A stretch of DNA of 34,923 nt from Candidatus Parcubacteria bacterium (GCA_003599175.1 QZIY01000030.1:1-34923), one strand, 5' to 3'; positions 16,316-25,166 are shown, counted from the first letter of the stretch. Notes: generated from the letters alone by a model not told the origin. A program made the numbers and translations.

Positions 16316-16588
16316 CTACGCAGCCTGCTGTACCTCGATCGAGTTGTCCCACTCGTCGCCGGTGAATTCGTGCTTTTCGTCCCGAAGCGAATAATGGGTG
16401 TCGCACGGGATAGAGCGCTTGCGGAGCGCGAACTCGATGTGCACGACGATTTCAGCGCTGTCCGGATTCCTCGTAGGGCCGGCGCCGATGACCGTCCCGA
16501 GACTCCCTTCGGGTATCGCTGGATACCCACGGGTCGTTTTGACGCGCTTGCCGACATGGCTTCGCGCGATTTCGAGAGAGAATGGCAT
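16316..16588 (-). CDS. small hypothetical protein
   Basis: 90-aa ORF MPFSLEIARSHVGKRVKTTRGYPAIPEGSLGTVIGAG... flanked by its own terminator. Confidence 0.6.
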   Translation of the reverse strand: MPFSLEIARSHVGKRVKTTRGYPAIPEGSLGTVIGAGPTRNPDSAEIVVHIEFALRKRSIPCDTHYSLRDEKHEFTGDEWDNSIEVQQAA

Positions 16589-16695
16589 TTTTAGCTACTC
16601 CCATTGTGGAGCTCGATCAGCCCCATGTATTTTTTACATTGATATACACATTTAGTCAAAGATGCGTTCTTTTCTTCCTCAAGTACAATCAGTTT

Positions 16696-17856
16696 ATGAA
16701 ATCTATCGCTGTCATCTTTGGAGGCAAGAGCGCAGAACACGACGTCTCGATCATTACAGGACATACGCCGATTATTGATACTTTGACGGCGAGCGGGAAG
16801 TTTGACGTATGGCCGATTTACATAAGCAAAGAGGGGAAGTGGTATTGCGACAAAAAGATGAATGATATGTCTTTTTTTCGCAACCCTGCGTATGAGGATG
16901 AGATAAAGGGGTGGAAGCCAGTACGGCTTGATTTGAATGACGGCCTCACGCTCCACTGGCACGGAATGTTCGGCAAGTCGCAAAAGATCGACGTGGTCTT
17001 CCCCGCGATGCACGGCACCTATGGTGAAGATGGTTCCTTGATGGGAGTGCTGCGTATGGCCAATGTACCGTTTGTCGGCTGCGACATGGCCGCATCGGCT
17101 GTCGCGATGGATAAGGTGCTCACAAAGCAGGTTATCGAAGCGGAAGGATTGCCTGTCGTGCCGTATGTGTGGTTTACGAGGCGAGAGTGGCACAAGGATA
17201 AGCAAACTATTCTAGCGAAAATCGATAAGCTCGCATGGCCGCTCTTCGTGAAGCCGGCGCACCTCGGGTCTTCGATCGCGATTTCAAAAGTGAAGCATTT
17301 GGAACTCTTGGAGAACGATATCGAGGTCGCATTCCACTACGACGACAAAGTGCTGGTGGAAGAGAGTATCGAGCTGCTCATTGAAGTGACGCTTCCCATC
17401 ATGGGCAACGATGATCCAAAGCCCGCTATGGTGGAGCGCCCGCTCAACAAAACGGAGATGTTCGACTTCAACGACAAGTATCTTTCTGGCGGCAAAAAAG
17501 GCGGAAGTGGTGTGAACAGTCAATACAGCGAAATCCCTGCTGATATCGGAGAGGAATTGACTAAAGAAGTCATCAATCTAGGCATCCGCGTTTACGAGAC
17601 GCTCGGATGCACTGGTACCGCGCGCGTCGACTTTCTCATTCATGGGGAGACCAAAAAAGTATACGTGAACGAGGTAAATACGTTGCCGGGCTCTCTGTAC
17701 CATCACAACTGGAAAAAGGCAGGCGTATCAAATATGGATCTCGTCCTGGGACTCGTCGACATAGCGGAAAAGCGTTTTGCGGAACAAAAGCATACGACCT
17801 TTGCCTTCAAATCTGACATTTTGCAGAAGGTTGGCGGGGGCAAAAAACAGCAATAG
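16696..17856 (+). CDS. ddl: D-alanine--D-alanine ligase
   Basis: VIFGGKSAEHDVSI, HGTYGEDGSLMGVLRMANVPFVGCD, FVKPAHLGSSI, GCTGTARVDFLI, VNEVNTLPGSL. Confidence 0.96.
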   Translation: MKSIAVIFGGKSAEHDVSIITGHTPIIDTLTASGKFDVWPIYISKEGKWYCDKKMNDMSFFRNPAYEDEIKGWKPVRLDLNDGLTLHWHGMFGKSQKIDVVFPAMHGTYGEDGSLMGVLRMANVPFVGCDMAASAVAMDKVLTKQVIEAEGLPVVPYVWFTRREWHKDKQTILAKIDKLAWPLFVKPAHLGSSIAISKVKHLELLENDIEVAFHYDDKVLVEESIELLIEVTLPIMGNDDPKPAMVERPLNKTEMFDFNDKYLSGGKKGGSGVNSQYSEIPADIGEELTKEVINLGIRVYETLGCTGTARVDFLIHGETKKVYVNEVNTLPGSLYHHNWKKAGVSNMDLVLGLVDIAEKRFAEQKHTTFAFKSDILQKVGGGKKQQ

Positions 17857-17887
17857 ACATTTCCGATCGTGCGAGTACCATGCTCCT

Positions 17888-18580
17888 ATGACGAAGGGGC
17901 AAAAAGTTGCGGTTTTTGATGTAGACGGGACGATTTTCAGATCGAGTCTCACCATAGAGGTTGTCGAGGGGCTCATCGACAGCGGCGCCTTCCCCGAAGA
18001 CGCAAGGAGGGAATTTGAACGAGAGCAACAGCTCTGGCTTGACCGCGAAGGCGATTATGAAAGCTATTGTGACGCGGTCGTGCAGGCCTTCCGTAAACAC
18101 TTGCAAGGTGTCCCGTATGGTGCACTCGCGGAAGTGGCGAAGGAAGTCGTCGACCTGCACTACAAGCGCACGTACCGCTACTCGCGCGATCTTCTCAAGG
18201 ACTTGAAATCACGCGGATACTACTTGCTTGCCGTGTCGCATTCTCCGAAAATCGTTCTCGATGAATTTTGTCCACGCCTCGGTTTCGACAAGACCTACGG
18301 CATGATGTATGAAATCGGTCCGCAAGATCTCTTCACGGGCGCTGTGATGGACGAGCACTTGATCGGCAACAAGGCCAATATCTTGAAGCGTGCTGTCGAG
18401 ATGGAAAACCTCACGCTTGAGAATTCGGTCGGCGTGGGCGATACGGAGAGCGACATTCCGTTTCTCGAGCTTGTTGAGAAGCCGATCTGTTTCAATCCCA
18501 ACAAAAAGCTCTATCGCTACGCAAAACTGCATGACTGGGACGTCGTCGTTGAACGCAAAGATGTCATATATGAGCTCTAA
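17888..18580 (+). CDS. HAD-superfamily hydrolase (subfamily IB, SerB-like)
   Basis: VAVFDVDGTIFRSS, LLAVSHSPKIVLDEF, GNKANIL, VGVGDTESDIPFLELV. Confidence 0.9.
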   Translation: MTKGQKVAVFDVDGTIFRSSLTIEVVEGLIDSGAFPEDARREFEREQQLWLDREGDYESYCDAVVQAFRKHLQGVPYGALAEVAKEVVDLHYKRTYRYSRDLLKDLKSRGYYLLAVSHSPKIVLDEFCPRLGFDKTYGMMYEIGPQDLFTGAVMDEHLIGNKANILKRAVEMENLTLENSVGVGDTESDIPFLELVEKPICFNPNKKLYRYAKLHDWDVVVERKDVIYEL

Positions 18581-19421
18581 GATACGTCAAAGTTCAAATC
18601 TCAAATCTCAAAACCACAGTTCAAAAATCAAAAGTTTTCAGAAAGAAGTTTGGAAATATTACAAACAAAATGGACGACACGATTTGCCGTGGCGTAAGAC
18701 AAAAGATCCGTACCGGATCTTGGTATCTGAGGTGATGTTGCAACAAACGCAGGTACCGCGCGTGATTGAAAAATATAAATCGTTTCTTAAAAAATTTCCA
18801 ACTGCCAAAAAATTGGTTGCTGCGCCGCTCGTGGACGTTTTGCGGGAGTGGAATGGCCTTGGGTACAACAGGCGAGGGAAATATCTCCACGATGCAGCCA
18901 AGCGTATACTATCCCTACGCTATAGCGCAGAGATAGTATCCGAGGATTTGGATGGCTTGCCGGGGGTGGGACCGTACACCGCCAATGCGGTCCGGGTATT
19001 CGCATTCAATGAACCGCATGTTTTGATCGAGACAAATGTTCGCGCCGCATTCATTCACCATTTTTTTGATGACGAAAAGGTGAGCGACAAGCAATTGCTT
19101 CCATTCATCGAACAAGCTGCAAAGGGTCAGGACCCGAGAGAGTGGCACTGGGCTTTGATGGACTACGGTGTACACATAAAAAAGCTCCACAAAAATCTTG
19201 CGCGGCGGAGTGCGCATTATGCGAAGCAATCGAAGTTTGAGGGCAGCCCGCGGCAAGTCCGCGGGAAAATCGTTCGTGTGCTTGCACACGAACAATTGAC
19301 GATGCGGCAGTTGATGAAAGGATTGAATGGGAAAGAGCGGGAAAAATGGGAGAGAGCGTTGGCGGGGCTCCAAAAGGACGGATTGATCAAAAAAGAAAAG
19401 GGTAAGTGGTGCATTACATAA
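18570..19421 (+). CDS. A/G-specific adenine glycosylase-like (MutY family) protein
   Basis: DLPWRKTKDPYRILVSEVMLQQTQVPRVI, WNGLGYNRRGKYL, LPGVGPYTANAV, ETNVRAAFIHHFF; start uncertain (ATG overlaps the previous stop). Confidence 0.85.
   Translation: MSSKIRQSSNLKSQNHSSKIKSFQKEVWKYYKQNGRHDLPWRKTKDPYRILVSEVMLQQTQVPRVIEKYKSFLKKFPTAKKLVAAPLVDVLREWNGLGYNRRGKYLHDAAKRILSLRYSAEIVSEDLDGLPGVGPYTANAVRVFAFNEPHVLIETNVRAAFIHHFFDDEKVSDKQLLPFIEQAAKGQDPREWHWALMDYGVHIKKLHKNLARRSAHYAKQSKFEGSPRQVRGKIVRVLAHEQLTMRQLMKGLNGKEREKWERALAGLQKDGLIKKEKGKWCIT
18906..18939. repeat. 34-nt near-perfect palindrome inside the MutY-like ORF
   Basis: atactatccctacgctatagcgcagagatagtat: 7-bp outer arms plus inner arms with two mismatches. 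Confidence 0.6.
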
Positions 19422-19431
19422 ATAAAAAGAA

Positions 19432-19461
19432 GAGCTCCGGCCGCCTTCCGCGGCCGGGCTC
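19432..19461. terminator. intrinsic terminator after the MutY-like gene
   Basis: gagc-t-ccggccgc / gcggccgg-gctc hairpin. Confidence 0.6.
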
Positions 19462-19468
19462 GGGAAAT

Positions 19469-19957
19469 TCAAAGTGCTTTTCCTAAGGTTCTTCTTGGCA
19501 ATGTATTGAGGTACGTGGCTAGGTTCAGGAAAGTAATGAGACCAATGTCAGGCAAGTCAAAGTTCATCGCACGCAGCTTGAGTTTGATTTGCTGAAATTG
19601 AGATCCACTGAACTGCGGGTTTGGATTCGTGACCAGTGCAAGGGTCTGAATCCGCTTCCTTCTTTCACCCGGCGGCAACTCCTGGATGAATCTACCGATT
19701 TCTGCCTGGACTATTGGACGTTCTCCGTCGCCCCGGCAACTATTTACGTACATGCCGAGTGCAAAAATTACAGCTTCAGCGTATCTCTTTTCGTGAATGC
19801 GCCATTTTGTAACGGCACGATTGTTCACGTATTCCCACTGAATTTTTGACCACGTGGCCTCCGGACCAGTCATTGCTCGTAGCTGTCTGAGTCGCGCCTT
19901 TGCTTCTTTGTCCCCAACACTCTTATGCATCTTTTCGAGTTCGTCGATCACTTTCAT
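19469..19957 (-). CDS. hypothetical protein carried between the two mutY tail copies
   Basis: GGGGGTGG upstream of ATG at 19957 (alternative ATG 19969); MKVIDELEKMHKSVGDKEAKARLRQLRAMTGPEATWSKIQWEYVNNRAVTKWRIHEKRYAEAVIFALGMYVNSCRG... with no recognised family. Confidence 0.65.
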   Translation of the reverse strand: MKVIDELEKMHKSVGDKEAKARLRQLRAMTGPEATWSKIQWEYVNNRAVTKWRIHEKRYAEAVIFALGMYVNSCRGDGERPIVQAEIGRFIQELPPGERRKRIQTLALVTNPNPQFSGSQFQQIKLKLRAMNFDLPDIGLITFLNLATYLNTLPRRTLGKAL

Positions 19958-20055
19958 CGCCACCCCCATTTTCGTTACATGACCTTTACCATCTCTTATA
20001 TAGCTTTTTTAACTCAAGAATCCGTGAATCCGGGAATTCCCAAAACTGTTGGGTT

Positions 20056-20142
20056 AAAAGGGGAGAAATGGGAGGGATCCTTGGCCGGCTTCAGAAAGAT
20101 GGGTTGATCAAAAAAGAAAAAGGGACGTGGCGGATTGCATAA
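20056..20142 (+). pseudogene. second, frameshifted copy of the mutY-like 3' end (orphan tail)
   Basis: EKWEGSLAG / LQKDGLIKKEKGTWRIA* in two frames versus gene tail EKWERALAGLQKDGLIKKEKGKWCIT*; one-nt deletion (gccgg-ctt vs gcggggctc). Confidence 0.75.
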
Positions 20143-20145
20143 AAA

Positions 20146-20167
20146 AGCGGCGAGGTACCTCGCCGCT
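20146..20167. terminator. palindromic intrinsic terminator (U tract on the - strand)
   Basis: agcggcgaggtacctcgccgct perfect palindrome with AAAAAA on the left. Confidence 0.75.
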
Positions 20168-20259
20168 CACAGTGTTACCTTTCGATCATATTCCCCAAAG
20201 GCCACGTTATGCGCTCGGCAGAATTCGCGAACCTTCTCCACGGTTCCTTTCGGGGGCAT
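20167..20259 (-). CDS. possible 30-aa ORF or 5'-truncated tail downstream of RNase J
   Basis: MPPKGTVEKVREFCRAHNVAFGEYDRKVTL*; the open frame continues upstream as ...SDRPVPLDVLGYLT into the RNase J 3' end without a start codon. Confidence 0.3.
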   Translation of the reverse strand: MPPKGTVEKVREFCRAHNVAFGEYDRKVTL

Positions 20260-20300
20260 TGTTAGATAGCCGAGGACATCTAACGGGACAGGTCGGTCGC

Positions 20301-22181
20301 TTAAACACTGACAATGACAGGAATAACAATGGGTCTTTTTAATGTTCGTTGCAAGAGGAATCGGGAGACGGATTCAGCGAGATCGTCGCGGGCATTGTCT
20401 AAGTCTGCCGCGCGCGGATTCCTCATGCTGGTCTCGACAGACTTTCGGATGATGAGCCGCGTTTGATCCATGAGATCTTTGTTGTCGCGCAGATATACGA
20501 ATCCGCGCGAGATGATGTCGGGGGATTTGTGGAGTTTGCCGGTGCGGCGGTCGACGGTGGCGACGACGACGCAGAAACCTTCTTCGCCGAGCGCTTTGCG
20601 ATCGCGCATGAGTACGTCGGAGAGTTCTGTCACCGAATGGCCTTCGACGACGCGCAATTCGTGTGGCGCTTTCATCGGAAGCCGCATGATCTTCTCACCG
20701 TTCAAGATGTCGAAGATTGCAGAGTTGTCGGGAATGACGGCATTCTCGCGCGCCACGCCCGCTTCCACGGCAATATCGCAGTGTACGCGGAGCATGTAGT
20801 GGTAGCCGTGGACTGGCATGAAGAATTTCGGTTTGACTTGGCGGTGAATCCAGAGCGCTTCCTCGCGATTGCCATGACCGGATGCGTGCACATCGGACGT
20901 TTGGTACGTGATGATGTGTGAGCCCTGGCGCGAAAGATTGTCTTTCATTTTTTGCACCGCACGCTCGTTGCCCGGAATCACGGACGACGAAAGAATAATC
21001 GTATCCTTCGGCGTGAGCGTGATGTACTTGTGCGTTTTGTTCGCGATACGCATGAGCGAGGCGAATTCGTCGCCCTGCGCGCCGGTCGCGAGCACGATGA
21101 TTTTCTCCGGCGGATATTCGCCCATGTGCTCCGTCTGAATGATCGAACCGTCTTTGAATTTGAGGAGGCCGAGCTGACGCGCGATTTCGAGATTTGTTTT
21201 CATCGAGCGGCCGTCGACGACGATCTTGCGGCCGACAGCTTCGGAGACACGCACGATGTGTATCAGGCGCTCAAGCTGCGAGGCAAAGGTGCCGAGGATA
21301 ATGCGGCCGGGAGTATTTGCGATCAATTCTTCCAGTGTGTCCAAAACGATGCGCTCGGAGATCGAGAAGCCGGGTCGCTCGACGTTGGTCGAGTCCATCA
21401 TGAGCATCAAGACCTTGCGATCGTGAAAGACCGAGAATTCTTCGACTTCCTCTTGCGTCGGCACTCCGTTGTCGTGATCGAGCTTGATGTCGCCTGTGTG
21501 CACGACATCACCGAAGGGTGTTTCGATAATCACACCCATCGAATCAGGCACCGTGTGCGTCACGTTGAAAAATCCTACTTTGGTGGAGCCGAGCGTCACC
21601 CATTCGTCTTCTTCGACTTCGCGGATGATGACGGGCTGCGCTGAAGCGAATTCTTCCTGGCGTTTCTTGATGATTTCTGCAGTCAGACGGCGCGTGTAGA
21701 TCATCGGGTTTCCGATGCGCTCGATGATGTAGGGGATGCCGCCCACGTGATCAAGGTGGCCGTGTGTTACAAGTATGCCGCGGATTTTATTCTTGCGCTC
21801 TTCGAGGTAGCCGGTGTTGGGCAAGATGTAATCGATACCGGGCGTTTCCGCTTCGGAGAATTGGAAACCCGCGTCGATGATAAAGATGTCGCGTTCTGTT
21901 TCGACCGCAACCATATTGCGGCCGATTTCTTCGACGCCGCCAAGCGGAATGATGCGGACGGTGTCCGCAGTAGGAGGCGCGATCACTTCGCCCTTCCCGC
22001 GTTGCATGGAAGTCGGGTGCTCGAGCCGCAATTTTTGCGGACGCCTGGGGGCGCGTGCTTGGCCGCCAAAGGGGCGGCGGCGCGGACCTCCGGGGCGCGG
22101 ACCACGGCCACCGGTGCGGGGGCCCATGGGGCGTCTTGGTGCACGAGGACCGGCCCCGTGACTGTCATTTGGAATACTCAT
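20301..22181 (-). CDS. rnj: ribonuclease J
   Basis: VRIIPLGGVEEIGRNM, VTHGHLDHVGGIPY, FNVTHTVPDSMGV, VHTGDIKLD, HASGHGNREE, MPVHGYHYMLRVH motifs; N-terminal Arg/Pro/Gly-rich extension. Confidence 0.95.
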   Translation of the reverse strand: MSIPNDSHGAGPRAPRRPMGPRTGGRGPRPGGPRRRPFGGQARAPRRPQKLRLEHPTSMQRGKGEVIAPPTADTVRIIPLGGVEEIGRNMVAVETERDIFIIDAGFQFSEAETPGIDYILPNTGYLEERKNKIRGILVTHGHLDHVGGIPYIIERIGNPMIYTRRLTAEIIKKRQEEFASAQPVIIREVEEDEWVTLGSTKVGFFNVTHTVPDSMGVIIETPFGDVVHTGDIKLDHDNGVPTQEEVEEFSVFHDRKVLMLMMDSTNVERPGFSISERIVLDTLEELIANTPGRIILGTFASQLERLIHIVRVSEAVGRKIVVDGRSMKTNLEIARQLGLLKFKDGSIIQTEHMGEYPPEKIIVLATGAQGDEFASLMRIANKTHKYITLTPKDTIILSSSVIPGNERAVQKMKDNLSRQGSHIITYQTSDVHASGHGNREEALWIHRQVKPKFFMPVHGYHYMLRVHCDIAVEAGVARENAVIPDNSAIFDILNGEKIMRLPMKAPHELRVVEGHSVTELSDVLMRDRKALGEEGFCVVVATVDRRTGKLHKSPDIISRGFVYLRDNKDLMDQTRLIIRKSVETSMRNPRAADLDNARDDLAESVSRFLLQRTLKRPIVIPVIVSV

Positions 22182-22236
22182 ACTGTCTTACAATAAATAA
22201 TTATTAGTAGCTGGTTAATATTTCTTTCGGGGCGAA

Positions 22237-22351
22237 CCCGTTAGAAACGGGACGCGGACGCTGGAAGTTCGACTCGATGCGGAAGATTTTCGTTGATCGT
22301 TATATGTCATACGTATGTTAATTATTGCGAAAGTCCGCGGTTTCTAACGGG
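22237..22351. repeat. long inverted repeat overlapping the 3' end of the ABC substrate-binding gene
   Basis: cccgttagaaa (22237-22247)/tttctaacggg (22341-22351) and cgcggac (22253-22259)/gtccgcg (22333-22339). Confidence 0.6.
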
Positions 22352-24318
22352 GCGAAAATCGTCCACACGTCCTCGGTATCGATGTACCACTGGTGTGTGT
22401 TCTCAAAGCGTTCGGCACCGCTCTTGAGAGCGCCGAGCTCAACGCCGGAGAGATCGTCGGGGACAATATACAGGAAATCCGGCGCATACAAAAATACCGC
22501 CGGCATGTCGGCCATGATCGTCTTTTCAAACTCGCGATAGAGCGAATTGCGGTTCGTGATGTCGGTCGTCGTGCGCGCCTCGGAAAGGATCGAATCGATC
22601 TTCTGATTCGCGTACATCGCGAGGTTTAGTCCCGGATCATTGCGCTGACTCGAGTGCCAAAATGCATACAAATCGAGTTCGGGGCCGACGACTTCGCCGA
22701 AGAGCAGCGCATCGTAATTGCGCGTACGGATGATATTGGTATTCAATTCGGAAACCGCATAAATCTGGAGCTGAACCTCTACGCCGAGCTGCTCCCAATC
22801 GGCCACCACCGCATGCGCGGTCGCGACCAATTGCGGCTGATCGGCTGTCGCGAGCGTGAAGGCGAGCGTCTTGTCTCCCTTCTTCCATCCTGTCGAGGTA
22901 CTACTCTGACTCCAACCGCCTTTTTCGAGAATCGCTTTTGCGGCAGCGAGACGCGCTTCCTGTGTATTCGTCGCCGGCGAGGTGATGTCCTCAACCTTTT
23001 CCGGCGTTGTCGGCGCCCTGTCGTCGAGGAGGCCTGGCGGGATCGGACTATGCAAAACAGATCCGCGGCCCGTGAGTATCGTTTTCGTGAGCTGTTCCTT
23101 ATCGACAGCCGCATCGAGCGCTTGGCGAGCCGAAAGGTCAGCGAGTACCGGATTGTGCGCTTGATTGAAAAAGACGCCGAAGACGCGCGGCAACGTGACA
23201 GATGCGACGGAAATATCATCGCGCTTCACTTTGCTCATATCTTCGGGCGAGATGCTCGCGGCGGCGTTGACTCTGCCATCGTTGAGCCCCTTGATAAGCT
23301 CTTCCGTATTCGGGAAAAAGACGAACGAGATACGTTTGAGATAGGGAGAACCGAGCGCGTATTTTTTGAACGGAACGAGATCATAGCGAAGCGGTGCGCC
23401 TGTCGCATCTTCGGTGATTTTCGAGATTTTATACGGACCGCTTCCGACCGGATGCGTGTTGAGCGTGCTGAAAGGGAATTCTTCCGGCGAAACATTTTGC
23501 CACAAATGATGCGGAAGGATGCCGAGCGTCGTGTTTTGGATGAACGGAGCGTATGCGCGCGGCAATGTGAAGACAATCGTGCGATCGTCCGGGGCGGACA
23601 CGGTGACGCCGGTCCAATCGGCGCGACGGTCCGAATTGACTGCGGGGTCCTGCGCCCGCGCCACGGTGAAGGCGATGTCGGTCGGGGTGACGGGCGTGCC
23701 GTCGTGGAATGTGACGCCGGGGCGGAGCGTAAAGGTGTAAACGCGGCCATCTTCGGAGATCGTGTAATCCGATGCCAAATCAGGCACGAGTGTGCCGTCG
23801 GGCATCATGCGCATGAGACCGGAATAGACGAGGGCAGTGATGTCTTGATCTGGCGTTGAGAGCGTGAGCAAGGGGTTCAGAAAGCGTGCGGTACCGACTT
23901 CACCTTCGACGAGCGAACCGCCCGGAGAAGGAAGCGTGACGGTCGCAAGCGCGTTGACTGAGCCAACCATGAAAAGCGCGGAGAGGCCGAGAATTGCGGA
24001 GAATAGGTAGAGAAGCATACGCTCGCCCGGACTAAACGTGCGCTGCACTTCTTCGGCGCGCAGAAAGAGGCCGATCTGACGGCGCTTTTTCAAGCCATAC
24101 CACCGGCTGCGTTCCTGTGCTTCTTCTACCGTTTCTCGTGCATACATGTCAGATACAGGGCGGAGAGCAGGAGTAGGCGCTGGCATCGGTGCGGGTGTCG
24201 AAGCCGGTTCTGGTACGAGATCCGGACGCAAAATCGCGGGCCGGTAGAGTTCGTGCCAGTGTTCCGGGCTGATATCGTTATTGATGTTTTTTGGCTTTTT
24301 CGATTTTTTTCTTGCCAT
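22318..24318 (-). CDS. peptide ABC transporter substrate-binding protein (SBP_bac_5 family) with long N-terminal cytoplasmic region
   Basis: TM segment followed by YTFTLRPGVTFHDGTPVTPTDIAFT, TLNTHPVGSGPYKI, LDAAVDKEQL family motifs. Confidence 0.9.
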   Translation of the reverse strand: MARKKSKKPKNINNDISPEHWHELYRPAILRPDLVPEPASTPAPMPAPTPALRPVSDMYARETVEEAQERSRWYGLKKRRQIGLFLRAEEVQRTFSPGERMLLYLFSAILGLSALFMVGSVNALATVTLPSPGGSLVEGEVGTARFLNPLLTLSTPDQDITALVYSGLMRMMPDGTLVPDLASDYTISEDGRVYTFTLRPGVTFHDGTPVTPTDIAFTVARAQDPAVNSDRRADWTGVTVSAPDDRTIVFTLPRAYAPFIQNTTLGILPHHLWQNVSPEEFPFSTLNTHPVGSGPYKISKITEDATGAPLRYDLVPFKKYALGSPYLKRISFVFFPNTEELIKGLNDGRVNAAASISPEDMSKVKRDDISVASVTLPRVFGVFFNQAHNPVLADLSARQALDAAVDKEQLTKTILTGRGSVLHSPIPPGLLDDRAPTTPEKVEDITSPATNTQEARLAAAKAILEKGGWSQSSTSTGWKKGDKTLAFTLATADQPQLVATAHAVVADWEQLGVEVQLQIYAVSELNTNIIRTRNYDALLFGEVVGPELDLYAFWHSSQRNDPGLNLAMYANQKIDSILSEARTTTDITNRNSLYREFEKTIMADMPAVFLYAPDFLYIVPDDLSGVELGALKSGAERFENTHQWYIDTEDVWTIFAPLETADFRNN

Positions 24319-24380
24319 GATGAATTGACGGCGTAGTGCGCCTCCGAGCCAATGCACCTAACCGGTGAGCGCTGCGAGGA

Positions 24381-24623
24381 CTACACTAACGCGTGTCCAA
24401 TGAGTGCCACGAGACCGGCAAGTGCAAAAAGCACGCCGAACACGATGGTCGCATTGAAGAGCGTTTTCTCCAGCCCGCGACGGGTATGAAAACCCGCACT
24501 AAAACTGTCTGCGCCAAAAGCGCCGCCGAGGGAGGCGCCGGTGCGTTGCAGCAAAACCGCTCCTATAAGCAGGATTGCGAGCATTATCTGCAGGATGGGC
24601 AGAACCCCGAGGAGGAGAGCCAT
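24381..24623 (-). CDS. secG: preprotein translocase subunit SecG
   Basis: Two hydrophobic helices flanking VLLQRTGASLGGAFGADSFSAGFHTRRGLEKTLFNAT. Confidence 0.88.
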   Translation of the reverse strand: MALLLGVLPILQIMLAILLIGAVLLQRTGASLGGAFGADSFSAGFHTRRGLEKTLFNATIVFGVLFALAGLVALIGHALV

Positions 24624-24746
24624 GTAGGGAAAGCGTATCACAGCGTTTTTGGGAGTGCAAATTCTCTCATATGAAGGGCGGCAGGTCTTCCGAAGAGAGA
24701 CCTGCATTCCTCCCCGACATTTACATTATTCAGTTGCCTGCGAATT

Positions 24747-24775
24747 TTGTCAACTTGACCTGACTGGCATAATTA
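24747..24775 (+). promoter_or_regulatory. candidate sigma-70-type promoter for groES-groEL
   Basis: TTGTCA - 17 nt - TAATTA, upstream of groES; no CIRCE element seen nearby. Confidence 0.4.
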
Positions 24776-24851
24776 AACTATATTGCAGCCGACGGTTTGC
24801 GGCTTTTTGCAGCCAAACTCGATACTTTTTATCAAGCTCAATTATTTAGAT

Positions 24852-25166
24852 ATGGCAAAAAACAAAGAAAATCTGCAGCCCCTCTCGGATCGCGTCTTGG
24901 TAAAGCGCGAGGAGAAGGAGGTTACCAAATCGCTCGGGGGAATCATCATCCCGGACACGGCACAGAAAGAAAAGTCCAAAGTGGGTATGGTGTTGGCAGT
25001 AGGCCCAGGTCGCGTAAGCGACGAAGGCCGCCTCATTCCGACCACGATCAAACCAGGCACAAAAGTGATTTTTAACGCCGGGTGGGACAATGAAGTCGAT
25101 ATGGGGGAGAAGGATGAAGAATATTTCCTCGTCCGCGAATCAGACATTCTCGCAGTTATTAAGTAA
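24852..25166 (+). CDS. groES: co-chaperonin GroES
   Basis: LQPLSDRVLVKREEKEVTKSLGGIIIPDTAQKEKSKVGMVLAVGPGR. Confidence 0.96.
   Translation: MAKNKENLQPLSDRVLVKREEKEVTKSLGGIIIPDTAQKEKSKVGMVLAVGPGRVSDEGRLIPTTIKPGTKVIFNAGWDNEVDMGEKDEEYFLVRESDILAVIK

Noticed and set aside
22654-23859. 401-aa ORF antisense to the ABC substrate-binding protein
   Set aside because: Arg/Glu-rich shadow ORF typical of high-GC antisense frames; the minus-strand protein is clearly real.
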